Shown piece after piece: positions 1 to 9,036 of a stretch of DNA of 38,003 bases. The translations under genes and the position numbers were made by a program. Source of the DNA: Piscicoccus intestinalis NBRC 104926 (lineage in GTDB: Bacteria > Actinomycetota > Actinomycetes > Actinomycetales > Dermatophilaceae). A model generated the notes under the pieces. The model had not been told where the DNA came from and made no database searches. It was given only the letters and a program-made list of their open reading frames with translations. The stretch lies in assembly GCF_001515525.1 (NCBI RefSeq), contig NZ_BCNQ01000040.1, positions 1 to 38,003 on the forward strand, read 5' to 3'. Within the stretch, counting starts at the first letter, position 1. Each line of letters starts with the position of its first letter.

Positions 1-2
1 CC

Positions 3-578
3 GGCACCGCGCTGACCGACGACCCGCAGCTGACCGTCCGCGAGGGCGGCGCCCGCGACGGCGCCCTCGCCGCCCGCCAGCCGCTGCGCGTCGTCCTCGG
101 AGGGCGCGAACTGCCTGCGGGGGCGCGGCTGCTCGACGATGCCGCCCCGACCCTGCGGGTCGGCTCCCGCGACCCGTGGGCCGCGTTGGCCGCCCTGCAC
201 GACCGGGGCGTGCGGCGGGTGCTGCTCGAGGGCGGACCGACCCTGGCCGCCGCCTTCGTGCGCGCCGGCCTCGTCGACGAGGTCGTCGCCTACGTCGCGC
301 CCGTGCTTCTCGGGGCCGGCGCGAGCGCGGTCGGCGACCTCGGCATCGCGACGATGTCCGACGCCCTGCGCCTGACCACCCGCGACGTCACCCGCCTCGG
401 GCCCGACGTCCGATTCACGCTCGAAACCCCGGAGGCCCAGGACACCCCGGAGGCGCCGGAGGCCCCGGAAGCCCAGGACACCCCGGAGGCCCCGGAAATC
501 CCGAAGGCTCAGGGGTGCCAGGAGGCCCCTGACACCGACGAGACCGAGGGCGCGGACGCCCCCGCTGCAAAGGAGTAA
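3..578 (+). CDS. ribD: RibD C-terminal part: 5-amino-6-(5-phosphoribosylamino)uracil reductase domain (5' end outside window)
   Basis: Open reading frame running in from the left edge and stopping at 576-578. The visible part is the reductase domain of bifunctional RibD: a [13 protein letters not shown] segment, then [20 protein letters not shown] and a [11 protein letters not shown]-type segment, which are hallmark motifs of the NADPH-dependent RibD C-terminal domain. It reduces the ribosyl side chain in riboflavin synthesis. The deaminase domain should lie upstream of the window. After the fold ends (about base 420) there is a Pro/Glu/Ala-rich tail of some 50 residues made of TPEAPEAQD-like repeats, unusual for RibD. 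The last codons contain AAGGAG, which serves as the Shine-Dalgarno of ribE, so the two genes are translationally close. Identification of the domain is firm; full length cannot be judged. Confidence 0.9.
   Translation, partial: GTALTDDPQLTVREGGARDGALAARQPLRVVLGGRELPAGARLLDDAAPTLRVGSRDPWAALAALHDRGVRRVLLEGGPTLAAAFVRAGLVDEVVAYVAPVLLGAGASAVGDLGIATMSDALRLTTRDVTRLGPDVRFTLETPEAQDTPEAPEAPEAQDTPEAPEIPKAQGCQEAPDTDETEGADAPAAKE
428..535 (+). repeat. In-frame Pro-Glu-Ala repeat at the 3' end of ribD
   Basis: A segment starting at 432 (GAGGCCCAGGACACCCC) recurs at 468 as GAAGCCCAGGACACCCC, 36 bases (12 codons) apart, with degenerate copies after it. It encodes a PEAP/PEAQD tail. The period is a multiple of three, so the repeat is under frame constraint. 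Confidence 0.75.
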
Positions 579-581
579 CCG

Positions 582-1205
582 ATGTTCACCGGAATCGTCG
601 AAGAGGTCGGCGAGGTCGTCGAGGTGACGACCGGCACCGACTCCGCGGTGCTGCGCGTGCGCGGGCCGCTGGTCGTCTCGGACGCCACCCTCGGGGCGTC
701 GATCGCCGTCAACGGCGTGTGCCTGACGGTCACCGCGCACGACGAGCAGGAGTTCAGCGTCGACGTTATGCAGGAAAGCCTCGACCGCTCGAGCCTGGGT
801 GACCTGAGCGCGGGCAGCCCGGTCAACCTCGAGCGGGCGGTCCGGGCCGACGGGCGCCTCGGCGGGCACATCGTGCAGGGGCACGTCGACGGCACCGGCA
901 CGATCACGGCCCGGGAGCCGGGGGAGCGCTGGGAGGTCGTCACCGTCGCCCTGCCGCCGGCCCTGGCGCGCTACGTCGTCGAGAAGGGGTCGATCGCCGT
1001 CGACGGGGTGTCGCTGACGGTCAGCGCGCTGACGCCCGGCGGCTTCCAGGTCAGCCTCATCCCGACGACGCTGGCCGACACCACGCTCGGCGCGGCCGGG
1101 GTCGGCGCCCGCGTCAACCTGGAGGTCGACGTGCTCGCCAAGTACGTCGAGCATCTCCTCGCCGCGCCCGCCGCGCCTACCGACTCCGCACGGGAGGGCG
1201 CGTGA
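582..1205 (+). CDS. ribE: Riboflavin synthase alpha subunit
   Basis: 207 residues. Starts [10 protein letters not shown], the invariant N-terminus of riboflavin synthase, and contains two tandem lumazine-binding barrels: [11 protein letters not shown] in the first half and [11 protein letters not shown] in the second. The enzyme dismutates two 6,7-dimethyl-8-ribityllumazine molecules into riboflavin and 5-amino-6-ribitylaminouracil. The ATG is set by AAGGAG at 569-574, seven bases upstream. Its stop overlaps the GTG of the next gene (GTGA at 1202-1205). Gene order ribD-ribE-ribM-ribBA-ribH is the classical actinobacterial riboflavin operon. Confidence 0.96.
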   Translation: MFTGIVEEVGEVVEVTTGTDSAVLRVRGPLVVSDATLGASIAVNGVCLTVTAHDEQEFSVDVMQESLDRSSLGDLSAGSPVNLERAVRADGRLGGHIVQGHVDGTGTITAREPGERWEVVTVALPPALARYVVEKGSIAVDGVSLTVSALTPGGFQVSLIPTTLADTTLGAAGVGARVNLEVDVLAKYVEHLLAAPAAPTDSAREGA

Positions 1206-1906
1206 ACGACTGGCTCACGACCCTGTACGACGCCCACGTCGACGTCGCGGGCTACCCCCTGTTGTGGCGCGAGATCATCGGCAACGGCTTCGGATTCGCG
1301 TCCGCGCTCGGTGGCCTGCGGCGTCGGGTGTGGGCCTGGCCGGTCGGCATCATCGGCAACGTCATCCTGTTCACGGTCTTCTTCGGCGTCGCGCTGGCCG
1401 TCGACGACGGCCGCCACCCGCTGTACGGGCAGGCGTTCCGGCAGATCTTCTTCATCATCACGAGCGTCTACGGCTGGTGGATGTGGAACCGCGCGCGGGC
1501 CGGCAAGCGCCCCGAGGCGCCGGCCATCGTGCCGCGCTGGGCGACGACCCGCGAACGCCTCGGCTACCTGCTCGTCTGGGCCCTCGGCCTCATCGTCTGC
1601 CAACAAATCTTTGCGATGATCGGAGCCGGGTGGCCCGCCCCGCGCTGGTACTACTGGGCCGACGCGTGGATCTTCGTCGGCTCGATCGTCGCGACGTTCG
1701 CGATGGCCCGCGGTTGGGTCGACTTCTGGCTCGCGTGGATCGGGGTCGACCTCGTCGGGGTGCCGCTGCTGTGGCACAGCGAGTACTACCCCAGCGCCGC
1801 GCTCTACGTGATCTACGGCGCCCTCGTCGTGTGGGGGTTCGTCGTCTGGCTGCGCGCCGCCCGCACCGAGCGGCGCTCGGCCCTCGAGCAGGAGGTGTTC
1901 TCATGA
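1202..1906 (+). CDS. ribM: PnuC-family riboflavin transporter RibM (PnuX)
   Basis: 234 residues, strongly hydrophobic with about six to seven predicted membrane segments and the PnuC-like WREIIGNGFGFASA and WPVGIIGNV motifs early in the protein and a WWMWNRA segment mid-way. PnuC proteins carry nicotinamide riboside, but members embedded in actinobacterial rib operons (RibM/PnuX of Corynebacterium and Streptomyces) are known facilitators of riboflavin uptake. Location between ribE and ribBA, with overlaps at both ends (GTGA with ribE, ATGA with ribBA), supports riboflavin as substrate; this is inference from context. GGAGG at 1193-1197 precedes the GTG start. Confidence 0.88.
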   Translation: MNDWLTTLYDAHVDVAGYPLLWREIIGNGFGFASALGGLRRRVWAWPVGIIGNVILFTVFFGVALAVDDGRHPLYGQAFRQIFFIITSVYGWWMWNRARAGKRPEAPAIVPRWATTRERLGYLLVWALGLIVCQQIFAMIGAGWPAPRWYYWADAWIFVGSIVATFAMARGWVDFWLAWIGVDLVGVPLLWHSEYYPSAALYVIYGALVVWGFVVWLRAARTERRSALEQEVFS

Positions 1907-3231
1907 CCGTCCTCGGAGACTGCCCGCCCCGAAGCGCCCTCGACCCGGACCGCGGTGACCGGGCACTACCGGGGCTGAGCACGATCCCGCAGGCGCTCGC
2001 CGCGCTGCGGGAGGGCCGCGGGGTGCTCGTGCTCGACGACGCCGACCGGGAGAACGAGGGCGACGTCGTGTTCGCCGCCGCGGGCCTGAGTGCGCAGGCG
2101 TGCGCGTGGGCGATCCGGCACACCTCGGGCTACCTGTGCGCGCCGCTGACCGGCGAGCTGGCCGAGCAGCTGCAGCTGCCGCAGATGGTCGAGCGCAACC
2201 AGGACGACCTGCGCACGGCCTACACGGTGACGGTCGACGCCGCCAGCGGCGTGACCACCGGCATCAGCGCCGCTGACCGGGCCCGCACGGCGCGGGTGCT
2301 CGCCGACCCCCTGTCCCAGCCGGGTGACCTCATCCGGCCCGGGCACCTCATCCCGCTGCGGGCCCGCGAGGGCGGGGTGCTCGCGCGGCGCGGGCACACG
2401 GAGGCCGCGGTGGACCTGTGCCGGCTGGCCGGGCTGCCTCCGGTGGGGGTCATCGGGGAGCTCGTGCTCGACGACGGCGCGATGATGCGCACGCCCGACG
2501 TGCTGGCGATCGGCGCCCGCGACGACATGCCCGTCATCACGATCGAGGACCTCGTCGCGTGGCGGCGCCGCCACGACCGGGTCGAACGGGTCGTGGTGAC
2601 GACGCTGCCGACCGAGCACGGGCGGTTCACGATGCACGGCTACCGCGACCGGCTCACCGGCGCCGAGCACGTCGCGCTCATCGCGCCGCGCGAGCCGTCG
2701 GGGCAGCCCGGAGACGGCGGGGCGCCGCTGGTGCGGGTGCATTCGGAGTGCCTGACCGGGGACGCGTTCGGTTCGGCGCGCTGCGACTGCGGGCCGCAGC
2801 TCGACGGGGGCATGCGGCTGGTCGCGCGGCACGGGGGAGCGGTCGTTTACCTGCGTGGGCACGAGGGCCGCGGAGTCGGTCTGCTCGCCAAGCTGCAGGC
2901 GTACGCCCTGCAGGACGAGGGGCTCGACACGGTCGACGCCCAGGTGGCGCTCGGGCTGCCGGTCGACGCGCGCGACTACGACGCGGCGGTGGCGATCCTG
3001 CACGACCTGGGCCTGAGCCGCGTCGAGCTGCTCACCGGCAACCCGGCCAAGGTCGAGGCGGTGACCGCGGGTGGCATCGAGGTGAGCGCCTCACGGCCGA
3101 TCGGCCCGGGCGCCACCGCCCACAACGAGGCCTACCTGCGCACGAAGGCCGCGCGCATGGGGCACCGACTGGTCAGCGACACGAACCTGCCCGGGCCGAA
3201 TGCCCCGGCGCGAGAAAGGACGAACTCATGA
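1903..3231 (+). CDS. ribBA: Bifunctional 3,4-dihydroxy-2-butanone-4-phosphate synthase / GTP cyclohydrolase II
   Basis: 442 residues. The N-terminal RibB domain carries the acidic motif [10 protein letters not shown] (residues 45-54) and [11 protein letters not shown]; it turns ribulose 5-phosphate into the four-carbon unit. The C-terminal RibA domain has HSEC and RCDCG, giving the zinc cysteines Cys283, Cys294 and Cys296, and the [16 protein letters not shown] active-site segment; it opens GTP to begin the pathway. The ATG at 1903 is preceded by AGGAGG at 1890-1895 and overlaps the ribM stop. A longer open frame exists upstream but runs antiparallel to ribM codon use and lacks a ribosome site. 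Its stop overlaps ribH (ATGA at 3228-3231). Confidence 0.96.
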   Translation: MTVLGDCPPRSALDPDRGDRALPGLSTIPQALAALREGRGVLVLDDADRENEGDVVFAAAGLSAQACAWAIRHTSGYLCAPLTGELAEQLQLPQMVERNQDDLRTAYTVTVDAASGVTTGISAADRARTARVLADPLSQPGDLIRPGHLIPLRAREGGVLARRGHTEAAVDLCRLAGLPPVGVIGELVLDDGAMMRTPDVLAIGARDDMPVITIEDLVAWRRRHDRVERVVVTTLPTEHGRFTMHGYRDRLTGAEHVALIAPREPSGQPGDGGAPLVRVHSECLTGDAFGSARCDCGPQLDGGMRLVARHGGAVVYLRGHEGRGVGLLAKLQAYALQDEGLDTVDAQVALGLPVDARDYDAAVAILHDLGLSRVELLTGNPAKVEAVTAGGIEVSASRPIGPGATAHNEAYLRTKAARMGHRLVSDTNLPGPNAPARERTNS

Positions 3232-3695
3232 GCGGAGCCGGGTCACCCCAGGTCGTCGCGGACGGCACCGGGCTGCGGGTGGCGATCGTCGCGGCGAGCT
3301 GGCACGAGGAGCTGATGGACGGGCTCATCGACGGGGCGCGGCGTGGGCTCGCGGACGCGAAGGTCGCCGAGCCGACGCTGGTGCGCGTGCCGGGCAGCTT
3401 CGAGCTGCCCGTCGTCGCCGCGCGGGCCCTGGCGACCCACGACGCGGTCGTCGTGCTCGGGATCGTCGTGCGCGGCGGCACCCCGCACTTCGACTACGTC
3501 GCCGGCCCGGTGAGCTTCGAGCTCGCGCGCCTGTCGGTGCAGACGGGCAAGCCCGTCGGCTTCGGCCTGCTCACCTGCGACACCGAGCAGCAGGCCCGCG
3601 ACCGCGCCGGCCTGCCCGGCTCCGCGGAGGACAAGGGCCACGAGGCCGCCCTCGCCGCCGTCGCCACCGCGGTCGCGCTGCGCGAATTGGCCTGA
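3228..3695 (+). CDS. ribH: 6,7-dimethyl-8-ribityllumazine synthase (lumazine synthase)
   Basis: 155 residues, normal for the family. Motifs: [10 protein letters not shown] at the start, the phosphate/substrate segment [10 protein letters not shown], then [14 protein letters not shown] with the catalytic histidine, and [17 protein letters not shown] near the end. It condenses 5-amino-6-ribitylaminouracil with dihydroxybutanone phosphate and usually forms icosahedral or pentameric assemblies. AAAGGA at 3215-3220 sets the ATG, which overlaps the ribBA stop. Last gene of the rib operon; no strong terminator is visible in the 58 bases that follow. Confidence 0.96.
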   Translation: MSGAGSPQVVADGTGLRVAIVAASWHEELMDGLIDGARRGLADAKVAEPTLVRVPGSFELPVVAARALATHDAVVVLGIVVRGGTPHFDYVAGPVSFELARLSVQTGKPVGFGLLTCDTEQQARDRAGLPGSAEDKGHEAALAAVATAVALRELA

Positions 3696-3753
3696 GGGCT
3701 GTTCGATCTGGGCGCCGGTACAACGGACACCGATGACGTCGAGGAGGACGCTC

Positions 3754-3999
3754 ATGGCGAAGAACATTGATCCTGACCTGGCGACACGGCTGCGAAGCGA
3801 GTCAGAGGCGACCCGCGAGGACGCCTACCCCGCGGGTGCTCGGCCTTCGCGGCCGAACCGCTCCAAGGTCTATTCGGTGCGGCTCAGCGCCGCGGAGCAG
3901 GCCCTCGTCGAGCAGGTCGCGCAGGCCAAGCACCTACCCCCGTCGACGCTGGTGCGCAGCTGGATTCTTGACCGATTGAAGGACGAGAGGATCGCTTGA
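3754..3999 (+). CDS. Ribbon-helix-helix (CopG-like) DNA-binding protein, orphan
   Basis: 81 residues. The second half (KVYSVRLSAAEQALVEQVA then a helix with PPSTLVRSWILDRLKDE) has the strand-helix-helix pattern of CopG/Arc-type repressors and antitoxins: a beta strand with alternating residues followed by two helices. The N-terminal 35 residues are polar and probably flexible. GAGGAGG at 3741-3747 puts the start at the ATG at 3754 rather than the in-frame ATG seven codons earlier. No toxin gene is adjacent: ribH ends 58 bases upstream and fbiC starts 81 bases downstream. It could be an orphan antitoxin or a local transcription factor; target unknown. Confidence 0.7.
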   Translation: MAKNIDPDLATRLRSESEATREDAYPAGARPSRPNRSKVYSVRLSAAEQALVEQVAQAKHLPPSTLVRSWILDRLKDERIA

Positions 4000-4067
4000 G
4001 GGGGCGTGCTGCCGCGCCTCGCTGAGCGGGCGCCCTGGGCGGTCCTGCCGAGTCGGGGCGGCGGGCA

Positions 4068-4073
4068 TAGCCT
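4068..4073 (+). promoter_or_regulatory. Candidate -10 box for leaderless fbiC
   Basis: TAGCCT fits TANNNT and lies seven bases before the fbiC ATG. There is no Shine-Dalgarno sequence between it and the ATG, so transcription would begin at or next to the start codon. No convincing -35 box. Confidence 0.45.
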
Positions 4074-4080
4074 GGCGCCC

Positions 4081-6747
4081 ATGGTCGGCACCCCCGAGAC
4101 GAGCGCTAACCCCGCGAACGGCAACGACCCCGAACCCACGCCGGCGCAGCTGCGGCGGGCGCTGGCTCGGGCCCGCGACGGCAAGGCCCTCGACGCCGAC
4201 GAGGCGCGGGTGCTGCTCTACGCCCGCGGCGACGACCTCGCTCGGCTGTGCGAGGCGGCCACCCGCGTGCGTGACGCCGCGATGGTCGAGGCCGGGCGGC
4301 CCGCCTCCGTCACGTACTCCCCGAAGGTCTTCATCCCGCTCACCCGCCTGTGCCGGGACCGCTGCCACTACTGCACGTTCGTCACCACCCCCGGCGGGCT
4401 GCGGGCGCAGGGCGCCGAGCCGTTCCTGTCCGAGCAGGAGGTGCTCGACATCGCCCGCGCCGGCGCCCAGGCCGGGTGCGCGGAGGCCCTCTTCACCCTC
4501 GGCGACCGCCCCGAGGAGCGCTGGCCCGCTGCCCGCGAGTGGCTCGACGCCCACGGCTACGACGACACGCTCTCCTACGTGCGCGCCATGGCGATCCGCG
4601 TGCTCGAGGAGACGGGCCTGCTGCCCCACCTCAACCCCGGCGTCATGAGCTGGGCCGAGCTGACCCGTCTCGCGCCCGTCGCCCCCTCGCTCGGGATGAT
4701 GCTCGAGACCACCTCCCGCCGCCTCTTCGAGACCCCCGGCCAGGCCCATTTCGGCTCCCCCGACAAGGACCCCGACGTGCGGCTGCGGGTGCTCACCGAC
4801 GCCGGCCGCATCGGCATCCCGTTCACCACCGGCCTACTCGTCGGCATCGGCGAGACCCCCGCCGAGCGCGTCGAGACGATCCTGGCGATCCGATCCGTCG
4901 CCCGCGAGTCCGGCGCGATCCAGGAATGCATCGTGCAGAACTTCCGCGCCAAACCCGACACCGCGATGCGCGCCACCCCCGACCTGGGCCACGAGGAGTA
5001 CCTTGCGACGATCGCCGTCACCCGGCTGCTGCTCGGTCCGGCCGTGTCCGTGCAGGCCCCGCCGAACCTCTCCGAGCCCGACCAGCTGCCCGCGCTGCTC
5101 GCCGCCGGCGTCGACGACCTCGGCGGGATCTCCCCGGTCACCGCCGACCACGTCAACCCCGAACGCCCCTGGCCCCAGCTCGACGCTCTCGCCGAGCAGG
5201 TCGCCGCTCTCGGCCTGGCCCTGCGGCCCCGCCTCACCGCCCACCCCCGGTACGTGCGCGCGAGCCTGACCGGCTCCCGGCCCTGGATCGACCCCCGGCT
5301 GCACGCCCACGTGCGCGCCCTCGCCGACGGAGACGGTCTGCTCGCCGAGGGCGCCCGCCCGCAGCCCCTCCCGTGGCAGGAGCCCGACGGCGGGTTTGAG
5401 GACGCTTCCGGCGCCGGCCACGGCCGCGTCGACCTGCACGCCGAGATCGACACGACCGGGCGCACCGAAGACCGCCGCGGCGACTTCGACTCCGTCTACG
5501 GCGACTGGGAGGCGGTCGCCGCCGCCACCGAACGCATCGGCACGACCGCCACCCCGCAGCGCCTCGACGCCGACGTCGCCGCCGCCCTGCGCCGCGCGCA
5601 GGCCGACCCCGGCGGACTGAGCGACGACGACTACCTCGCGCTCGTCACCGCCGACGGCCCCGACCTGGAGGCGGTGTGCGCCCTCGCCGACGACCTGCGC
5701 GCCGCCGCGGTCGGCGACGACGTCACCTACGTCGTCAACCGCAACATCAACTTCTCCAACGTCTGCTACGTCGGCTGCCGCTTCTGCGCGTTCGCCCAGC
5801 GCGCGCAGGACGCCGACGCCTACCGGCTCTCCCTGCAGCAGCTCGCCGAGCGGGCCGCGGAGGCCCAGGCCCTCGGCGCCACCGAGCTGTGCCTGCAGGG
5901 CGGCATCGACCCCCAGCTCGGCCGGCACTCCTACACCCAGATCGTGCGGGCCGTGCTCGCCGGCGCCCCCGGCATCCACGTGCACGCGTTCTCCCCGATG
6001 GAGATCGTCACCGCCTCCGCGAAGGCCGGTGTGTCCGTGGCCGACTGGCTCGCCGAGGTGAAGGAGGCGGGGCTGGGCTCGATCCCCGGCACCGCCGCCG
6101 AGATCCTCGACGACGACGTGCGCTGGGTGCTGACCAAGGGCAAGCTGCCGACGAGCGCGTGGGTCGACGTCGTCGGCACCGCGCACCGCCTCGGCATCCC
6201 GAGCACCGCGACGATGATGTACGGCCACGTCGACCACCCGCGGCACTGGGTCGCGCACCTGCGCACGCTGGCCCGCCTCCAGGACGAGACCGGTGGCTTC
6301 ACCGAGTTCGTGCCGCTGCCGTTCGTGCACACCAACGCGCCCGTCTACCTCGCCGGCATCGCCCGGCCCGGGCCGACCCTGCGCGACAACCGCGCAGTGC
6401 ACGCCCTGGCCCGGATCATGCTGCACGGGCGCATCGACAGCATCCAGTGCAGCTGGGTCAAGCTCGGCGTCGACGGCACCCGGCTCATGCTGCGCGGCGG
6501 CGCCAACGACCTCGGCGGCACGCTCATGGAGGAGACGATCAGCCGCATGGCCGGCTCCCAGCACGGCTCCGCCAAGACCGTCGCCGAACTGACCGACATC
6601 GCCGCCGGCATCGGCCGCCCCGTCCGCGAGCGCACGACCACCTACGGTCGCCCCAGCGATTCCCCGCGACCGGAGCCGGGCCGCCCGCCGGCCACCCCCT
6701 CGCTGGTCGGGGGCGGGTCACGGGCTGGATACAGTGGAGCATCGTGA
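4081..6747 (+). CDS. fbiC: FO synthase (7,8-didemethyl-8-hydroxy-5-deazariboflavin synthase), fused CofG-CofH
   Basis: 888 residues with two radical-SAM domains. The CofG half has CRDRCHYC (Cys91, Cys95, Cys98) and the CofH half CYVGCRFC (Cys562, Cys566, Cys569), both CxxxCxxC motifs that bind the 4Fe-4S cluster. The enzyme joins tyrosine and the riboflavin intermediate 5-amino-6-ribitylaminouracil to give FO, the chromophore of cofactor F420. The single-chain form is typical of actinobacteria. A GTG further upstream in frame (4006) exists, but the ATG at 4081 follows a -10-like box by seven bases and begins the conserved protein after a short polar tail. The C-terminal end overlaps hisE by four bases (GTGA). 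Its position just after the rib operon fits the shared precursor. Confidence 0.95.
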   Translation: MVGTPETSANPANGNDPEPTPAQLRRALARARDGKALDADEARVLLYARGDDLARLCEAATRVRDAAMVEAGRPASVTYSPKVFIPLTRLCRDRCHYCTFVTTPGGLRAQGAEPFLSEQEVLDIARAGAQAGCAEALFTLGDRPEERWPAAREWLDAHGYDDTLSYVRAMAIRVLEETGLLPHLNPGVMSWAELTRLAPVAPSLGMMLETTSRRLFETPGQAHFGSPDKDPDVRLRVLTDAGRIGIPFTTGLLVGIGETPAERVETILAIRSVARESGAIQECIVQNFRAKPDTAMRATPDLGHEEYLATIAVTRLLLGPAVSVQAPPNLSEPDQLPALLAAGVDDLGGISPVTADHVNPERPWPQLDALAEQVAALGLALRPRLTAHPRYVRASLTGSRPWIDPRLHAHVRALADGDGLLAEGARPQPLPWQEPDGGFEDASGAGHGRVDLHAEIDTTGRTEDRRGDFDSVYGDWEAVAAATERIGTTATPQRLDADVAAALRRAQADPGGLSDDDYLALVTADGPDLEAVCALADDLRAAAVGDDVTYVVNRNINFSNVCYVGCRFCAFAQRAQDADAYRLSLQQLAERAAEAQALGATELCLQGGIDPQLGRHSYTQIVRAVLAGAPGIHVHAFSPMEIVTASAKAGVSVADWLAEVKEAGLGSIPGTAAEILDDDVRWVLTKGKLPTSAWVDVVGTAHRLGIPSTATMMYGHVDHPRHWVAHLRTLARLQDETGGFTEFVPLPFVHTNAPVYLAGIARPGPTLRDNRAVHALARIMLHGRIDSIQCSWVKLGVDGTRLMLRGGANDLGGTLMEETISRMAGSQHGSAKTVAELTDIAAGIGRPVRERTTTYGRPSDSPRPEPGRPPATPSLVGGGSRAGYSGAS

Positions 6748-7007
6748 ACACCTTTGAGCAGATCTACGCGCTCGTGGCCGACCGTGCCGCCACGCGGCCG
6801 GACGGGTCGGGCACCGTGCGCGAGCTCGACGCCGGGGTGCACTTCATCGGCAAGAAGATCGTCGAGGAGGCGGCCGAGGTGTGGATGGCCGCCGAGCACG
6901 AGGGCGACGACCGGGCCGCCGAGGAGATCAGCCAGTTGCTGTACCACCTGGCCGTGCTCATGGTCGAACGCAAGATCCCGCTCGAGCAGGTCTACGAGCA
7001 TCTGTAG
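6744..7007 (+). CDS. hisE: Phosphoribosyl-ATP diphosphatase
   Basis: 87 residues, typical size. Motifs: [22 protein letters not shown]-type start, then [15 protein letters not shown] and [14 protein letters not shown], with the paired Glu residues that bind magnesium in the all-alpha MazG-like fold. Catalyses the second step of histidine synthesis (PR-ATP to PR-AMP). The GTG start at 6744 overlaps the fbiC stop. GGAG at 6736-6739 could serve as a ribosome site, and TACAGT at 6730-6735 could be an internal -10 box. hisG follows after 47 bases. Confidence 0.94.
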   Translation: MNTFEQIYALVADRAATRPDGSGTVRELDAGVHFIGKKIVEEAAEVWMAAEHEGDDRAAEEISQLLYHLAVLMVERKIPLEQVYEHL

Positions 7008-7054
7008 GCGAGCCCGCCGACCACCCGCCCGCCGAGAAGAAACCTGACCTACCG

Positions 7055-7900
7055 ATGCTGAAGATCGCCGTTCCCAACAAGGGCTCCCTGTCCGAGGCCG
7101 CCATCGCCATGCTCAAGGAGTGCGGCTACCGGGTGCGCCGCGAGCCCAAGGAACTCGTCATCACCGACGCCGACAACGAGATCGAGTTCTTCTACCTGCG
7201 CCCGCGCGACATCGCCGTCTACGTCGGCTCCGGCACCCTGCAGGCCGGGATCACCGGCCGTGACCTGCTGCTGGACTCCGAGGCGAACGCCGTCGAGATC
7301 ATGAACCTGGGCTTCGCCGGCTCGACGTTCCGGTTCGCGGCCCGGCCCGGCACCGCCTCCGGGGTGGAGGAGCTGCACGGCAAGCGCATCGCGACGTCCT
7401 ACCCCGGGCTCGTGCGCGCGCACCTGGCCCGGCACGACGTGCAGGCCACCGTCGTGCGTCTCGACGGGGCCGTCGAGACGTCGATCACCCTCGGCGTCGC
7501 CGACGTCATCGCCGACGTCGTCGAGACCGGCACGACGCTGCGCAACCAGGGGCTGGAGCCCTTCGGCGCCCCGATCATGCACTCGGAGGCGGTGCTGATC
7601 TCCCGCCACGACGACGCCGACCTGCCCGGTCTGCGTGTGCTCGCCCGCCGCCTCGAAGGCGTCGTCACCGCCCGCACCTACGTGATGGTCGACTACGACG
7701 TGCGCGCCGAGCTCGTCGAGCAGGCGTGCGCGATCACCCCCGGCCTGGAGTCGCCGACCGTCTCGCCGCTGCACGACAAGAACTCGGTCGCGGTGCGGGC
7801 CATGGTCAAGCGCCAGGGCGTCAACCGGGTCATGGACTCGTTGTACGCGCTCGGGGCCCGCGGGATCCTCGTCACCGACATCCGGGCGTGCCGGCTATGA
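7055..7900 (+). CDS. hisG: ATP phosphoribosyltransferase, long form
   Basis: 281 residues, the long HisG with its own C-terminal regulatory domain, so no HisZ partner is needed. Starts MLKIAVPNKGSL (typical), has the ATSYPGL segment and the phosphate-binding DVIADVVETGTTLRNQGL loop. The last ~75 residues form the ACT-like domain where histidine inhibits. First and committed step of histidine synthesis. Placed after hisE, a common actinobacterial order (hisE-hisG). Its stop overlaps the next ATG (ATGA at 7897-7900). Confidence 0.95.
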   Translation: MLKIAVPNKGSLSEAAIAMLKECGYRVRREPKELVITDADNEIEFFYLRPRDIAVYVGSGTLQAGITGRDLLLDSEANAVEIMNLGFAGSTFRFAARPGTASGVEELHGKRIATSYPGLVRAHLARHDVQATVVRLDGAVETSITLGVADVIADVVETGTTLRNQGLEPFGAPIMHSEAVLISRHDDADLPGLRVLARRLEGVVTARTYVMVDYDVRAELVEQACAITPGLESPTVSPLHDKNSVAVRAMVKRQGVNRVMDSLYALGARGILVTDIRACRL

Positions 7901-8373
7901 GCGGGCAGCGGGCGGGTCGGGCTCCGCGCCGCGACGACCCCTACGCGACGTTCCGTCCGCGCTGGGGCAAGCGGGTCCCGCGCGCGTTCGCGATCATCGT
8001 GCTCGTCGCGACGGCGTTCGCGGCGGCGACGATCCCGGGCGTCGAGTGGACGATCCTCGACCGGCTCTTCTTCTTCCTCCTCGGCGCCGCGGCCGCCGGT
8101 CTGCTGTGGCGGTACTCGATCATCGAGGCCCGCCCCACCCGCGAGGGTCTGCGCGTGCGCAACCTCTTCTCGACCCGGCAACTGAGCTGGGCCGAGATCA
8201 TGCGCGTGCAGTTCGGCGGGGGAGCGCCCTGGGCCAGCCTAGACCTCAGCGACACCGACACCGTGCCCGTCATGGCCATCCAGAAGGCCGACGGCGCCCA
8301 CGCCCGCGCCATGGCCGCCCGCCTCGCGGCGCTCGTCGAGTACCACGGGGATGCGCCCGAGGGGCAAAGGTAG
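7897..8373 (+). CDS. PH domain-containing membrane protein
   Basis: 158 residues. After a basic N-terminus there are two membrane segments (about residues 30-48 and 53-70), then a soluble C-terminal part (ARPTREGLRVRNLFSTRQLSWAEI-like) that resembles the bacterial PH domain family found in actinobacteria. A small PH protein immediately after hisG is a recurrent actinobacterial arrangement. Function unknown; it is unlikely to be a histidine enzyme. The start ATG is fixed by the four-base overlap with hisG. Family assignment is from pattern only. Confidence 0.7.
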   Translation: MSGQRAGRAPRRDDPYATFRPRWGKRVPRAFAIIVLVATAFAAATIPGVEWTILDRLFFFLLGAAAAGLLWRYSIIEARPTREGLRVRNLFSTRQLSWAEIMRVQFGGGAPWASLDLSDTDTVPVMAIQKADGAHARAMAARLAALVEYHGDAPEGQR

Positions 8374-8383
8374 AAGATCAGGG

Positions 8384-8389
8384 TAGAAT
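8384..8389 (+). promoter_or_regulatory. Candidate -10 box of vapBC (leaderless)
   Basis: TAGAAT, six bases before the vapB ATG, without any Shine-Dalgarno between. GGTAGAA occurs twice, at 8369-8375 and 8382-8388 (13 bases apart), overlapping the box; the pair could be an antitoxin-binding site. Confidence 0.5.
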
Positions 8390-8395
8390 TCGCCT

Positions 8396-8647
8396 ATGGC
8401 GACCCTGAACATCAAGGATCCGGAGGTGTACCGGCTCGCGCGGGAACTCGCGAACCGTCGCCGCACAACCGCGACGGGTGCGGTGCGCGACGCCTTGCGG
8501 GAGGCCCTCGAGCGCGACCGACAGGACCGGCAGGGTCGAGCGGGGATGGCCGAGCGGATCCTGGTGGTCGGCAGACGCAGCGCCGCTCGCCCCGAGGCCT
8601 TCGCGACCGATGACGAGCTGTACGACGAGCGCGGGCTGCCGCGATGA
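8396..8647 (+). CDS. vapB: VapB-type antitoxin (Rv0623-like)
   Basis: 83 residues. Begins MATLNIKDPEVYRLARELANRR, the pattern of Rv0623/PSK-type antitoxins, with a ribbon-helix-helix-like N-terminus for DNA binding and a charged C-terminal tail (FATDDELYDERGLPR) that normally wraps around the toxin. ATG at 8396 lies six bases after a -10-like TAGAAT. It overlaps vapC by four bases (ATGA at 8644-8647), the usual toxin-antitoxin coupling. Confidence 0.9.
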   Translation: MATLNIKDPEVYRLARELANRRRTTATGAVRDALREALERDRQDRQGRAGMAERILVVGRRSAARPEAFATDDELYDERGLPR

Positions 8648-9036
8648 TCCTGGACACCTCCGCGATCATCGCCGTGTTGGCGAACGAGCCCGACGCGCCG
8701 GACCTCGCGCAGCGCATGGAGGCGGCACAGGTCGTTCGCGTCTCTGCCGCCACCGTGCTGGAAGCCTCGCTGGTCGCCGGGCCCACGCGCCAGCACGACC
8801 TCGATGATCTGCTGGCCGCGGCCGCGGCGAACATCGTGCCCGTCGACGACACCCAACTGGCGATCGCGCGGGAAGGCCATCTGCGATTCGGCCGGGGCAG
8901 CGGGTCACCCGCCCGGCTCAACTACGGCGACTGCTTCTCCTATGCGCTGGCCCGTGCACTCAGCGAGGAACTGCTGTTCATCGGGGACGACTTCACCCAC
9001 ACCGACGTCGAACCGGCTCGCCGAGGGCCTCACTGA
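8644..9036 (+). CDS. vapC: VapC-type PIN-domain toxin ribonuclease
   Basis: 130 residues, typical for VapC. The PIN-domain acidic residues are visible: Asp4 in MILDTSAI, Glu40 in TVLEASLV, Asp96 in NYGDCFSYALA and Asp115/116 in FIGDDF. These coordinate magnesium for RNA cleavage. Neutralised by the VapB made from the overlapping upstream gene. The last seven bases overlap the end of the convergent FUSC gene. All catalytic positions appear intact, so the toxin is probably functional. Confidence 0.92.
   Translation: MILDTSAIIAVLANEPDAPDLAQRMEAAQVVRVSAATVLEASLVAGPTRQHDLDDLLAAAAANIVPVDDTQLAIAREGHLRFGRGSGSPARLNYGDCFSYALARALSEELLFIGDDFTHTDVEPARRGPH

Noticed and set aside
971-1777. Long minus-strand open frames across ribE, fbiC, accA1 and codA
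   Set aside because: They are antisense frames typical of high-GC genes; no motifs, and the plus-strand or true-strand genes are certain.
1264-1902. Long N-terminal extension of RibBA
   Set aside because: It lies over ribM in another frame; ribM has family motifs and overlaps, and the ATG at 1903 has an ideal ribosome site.
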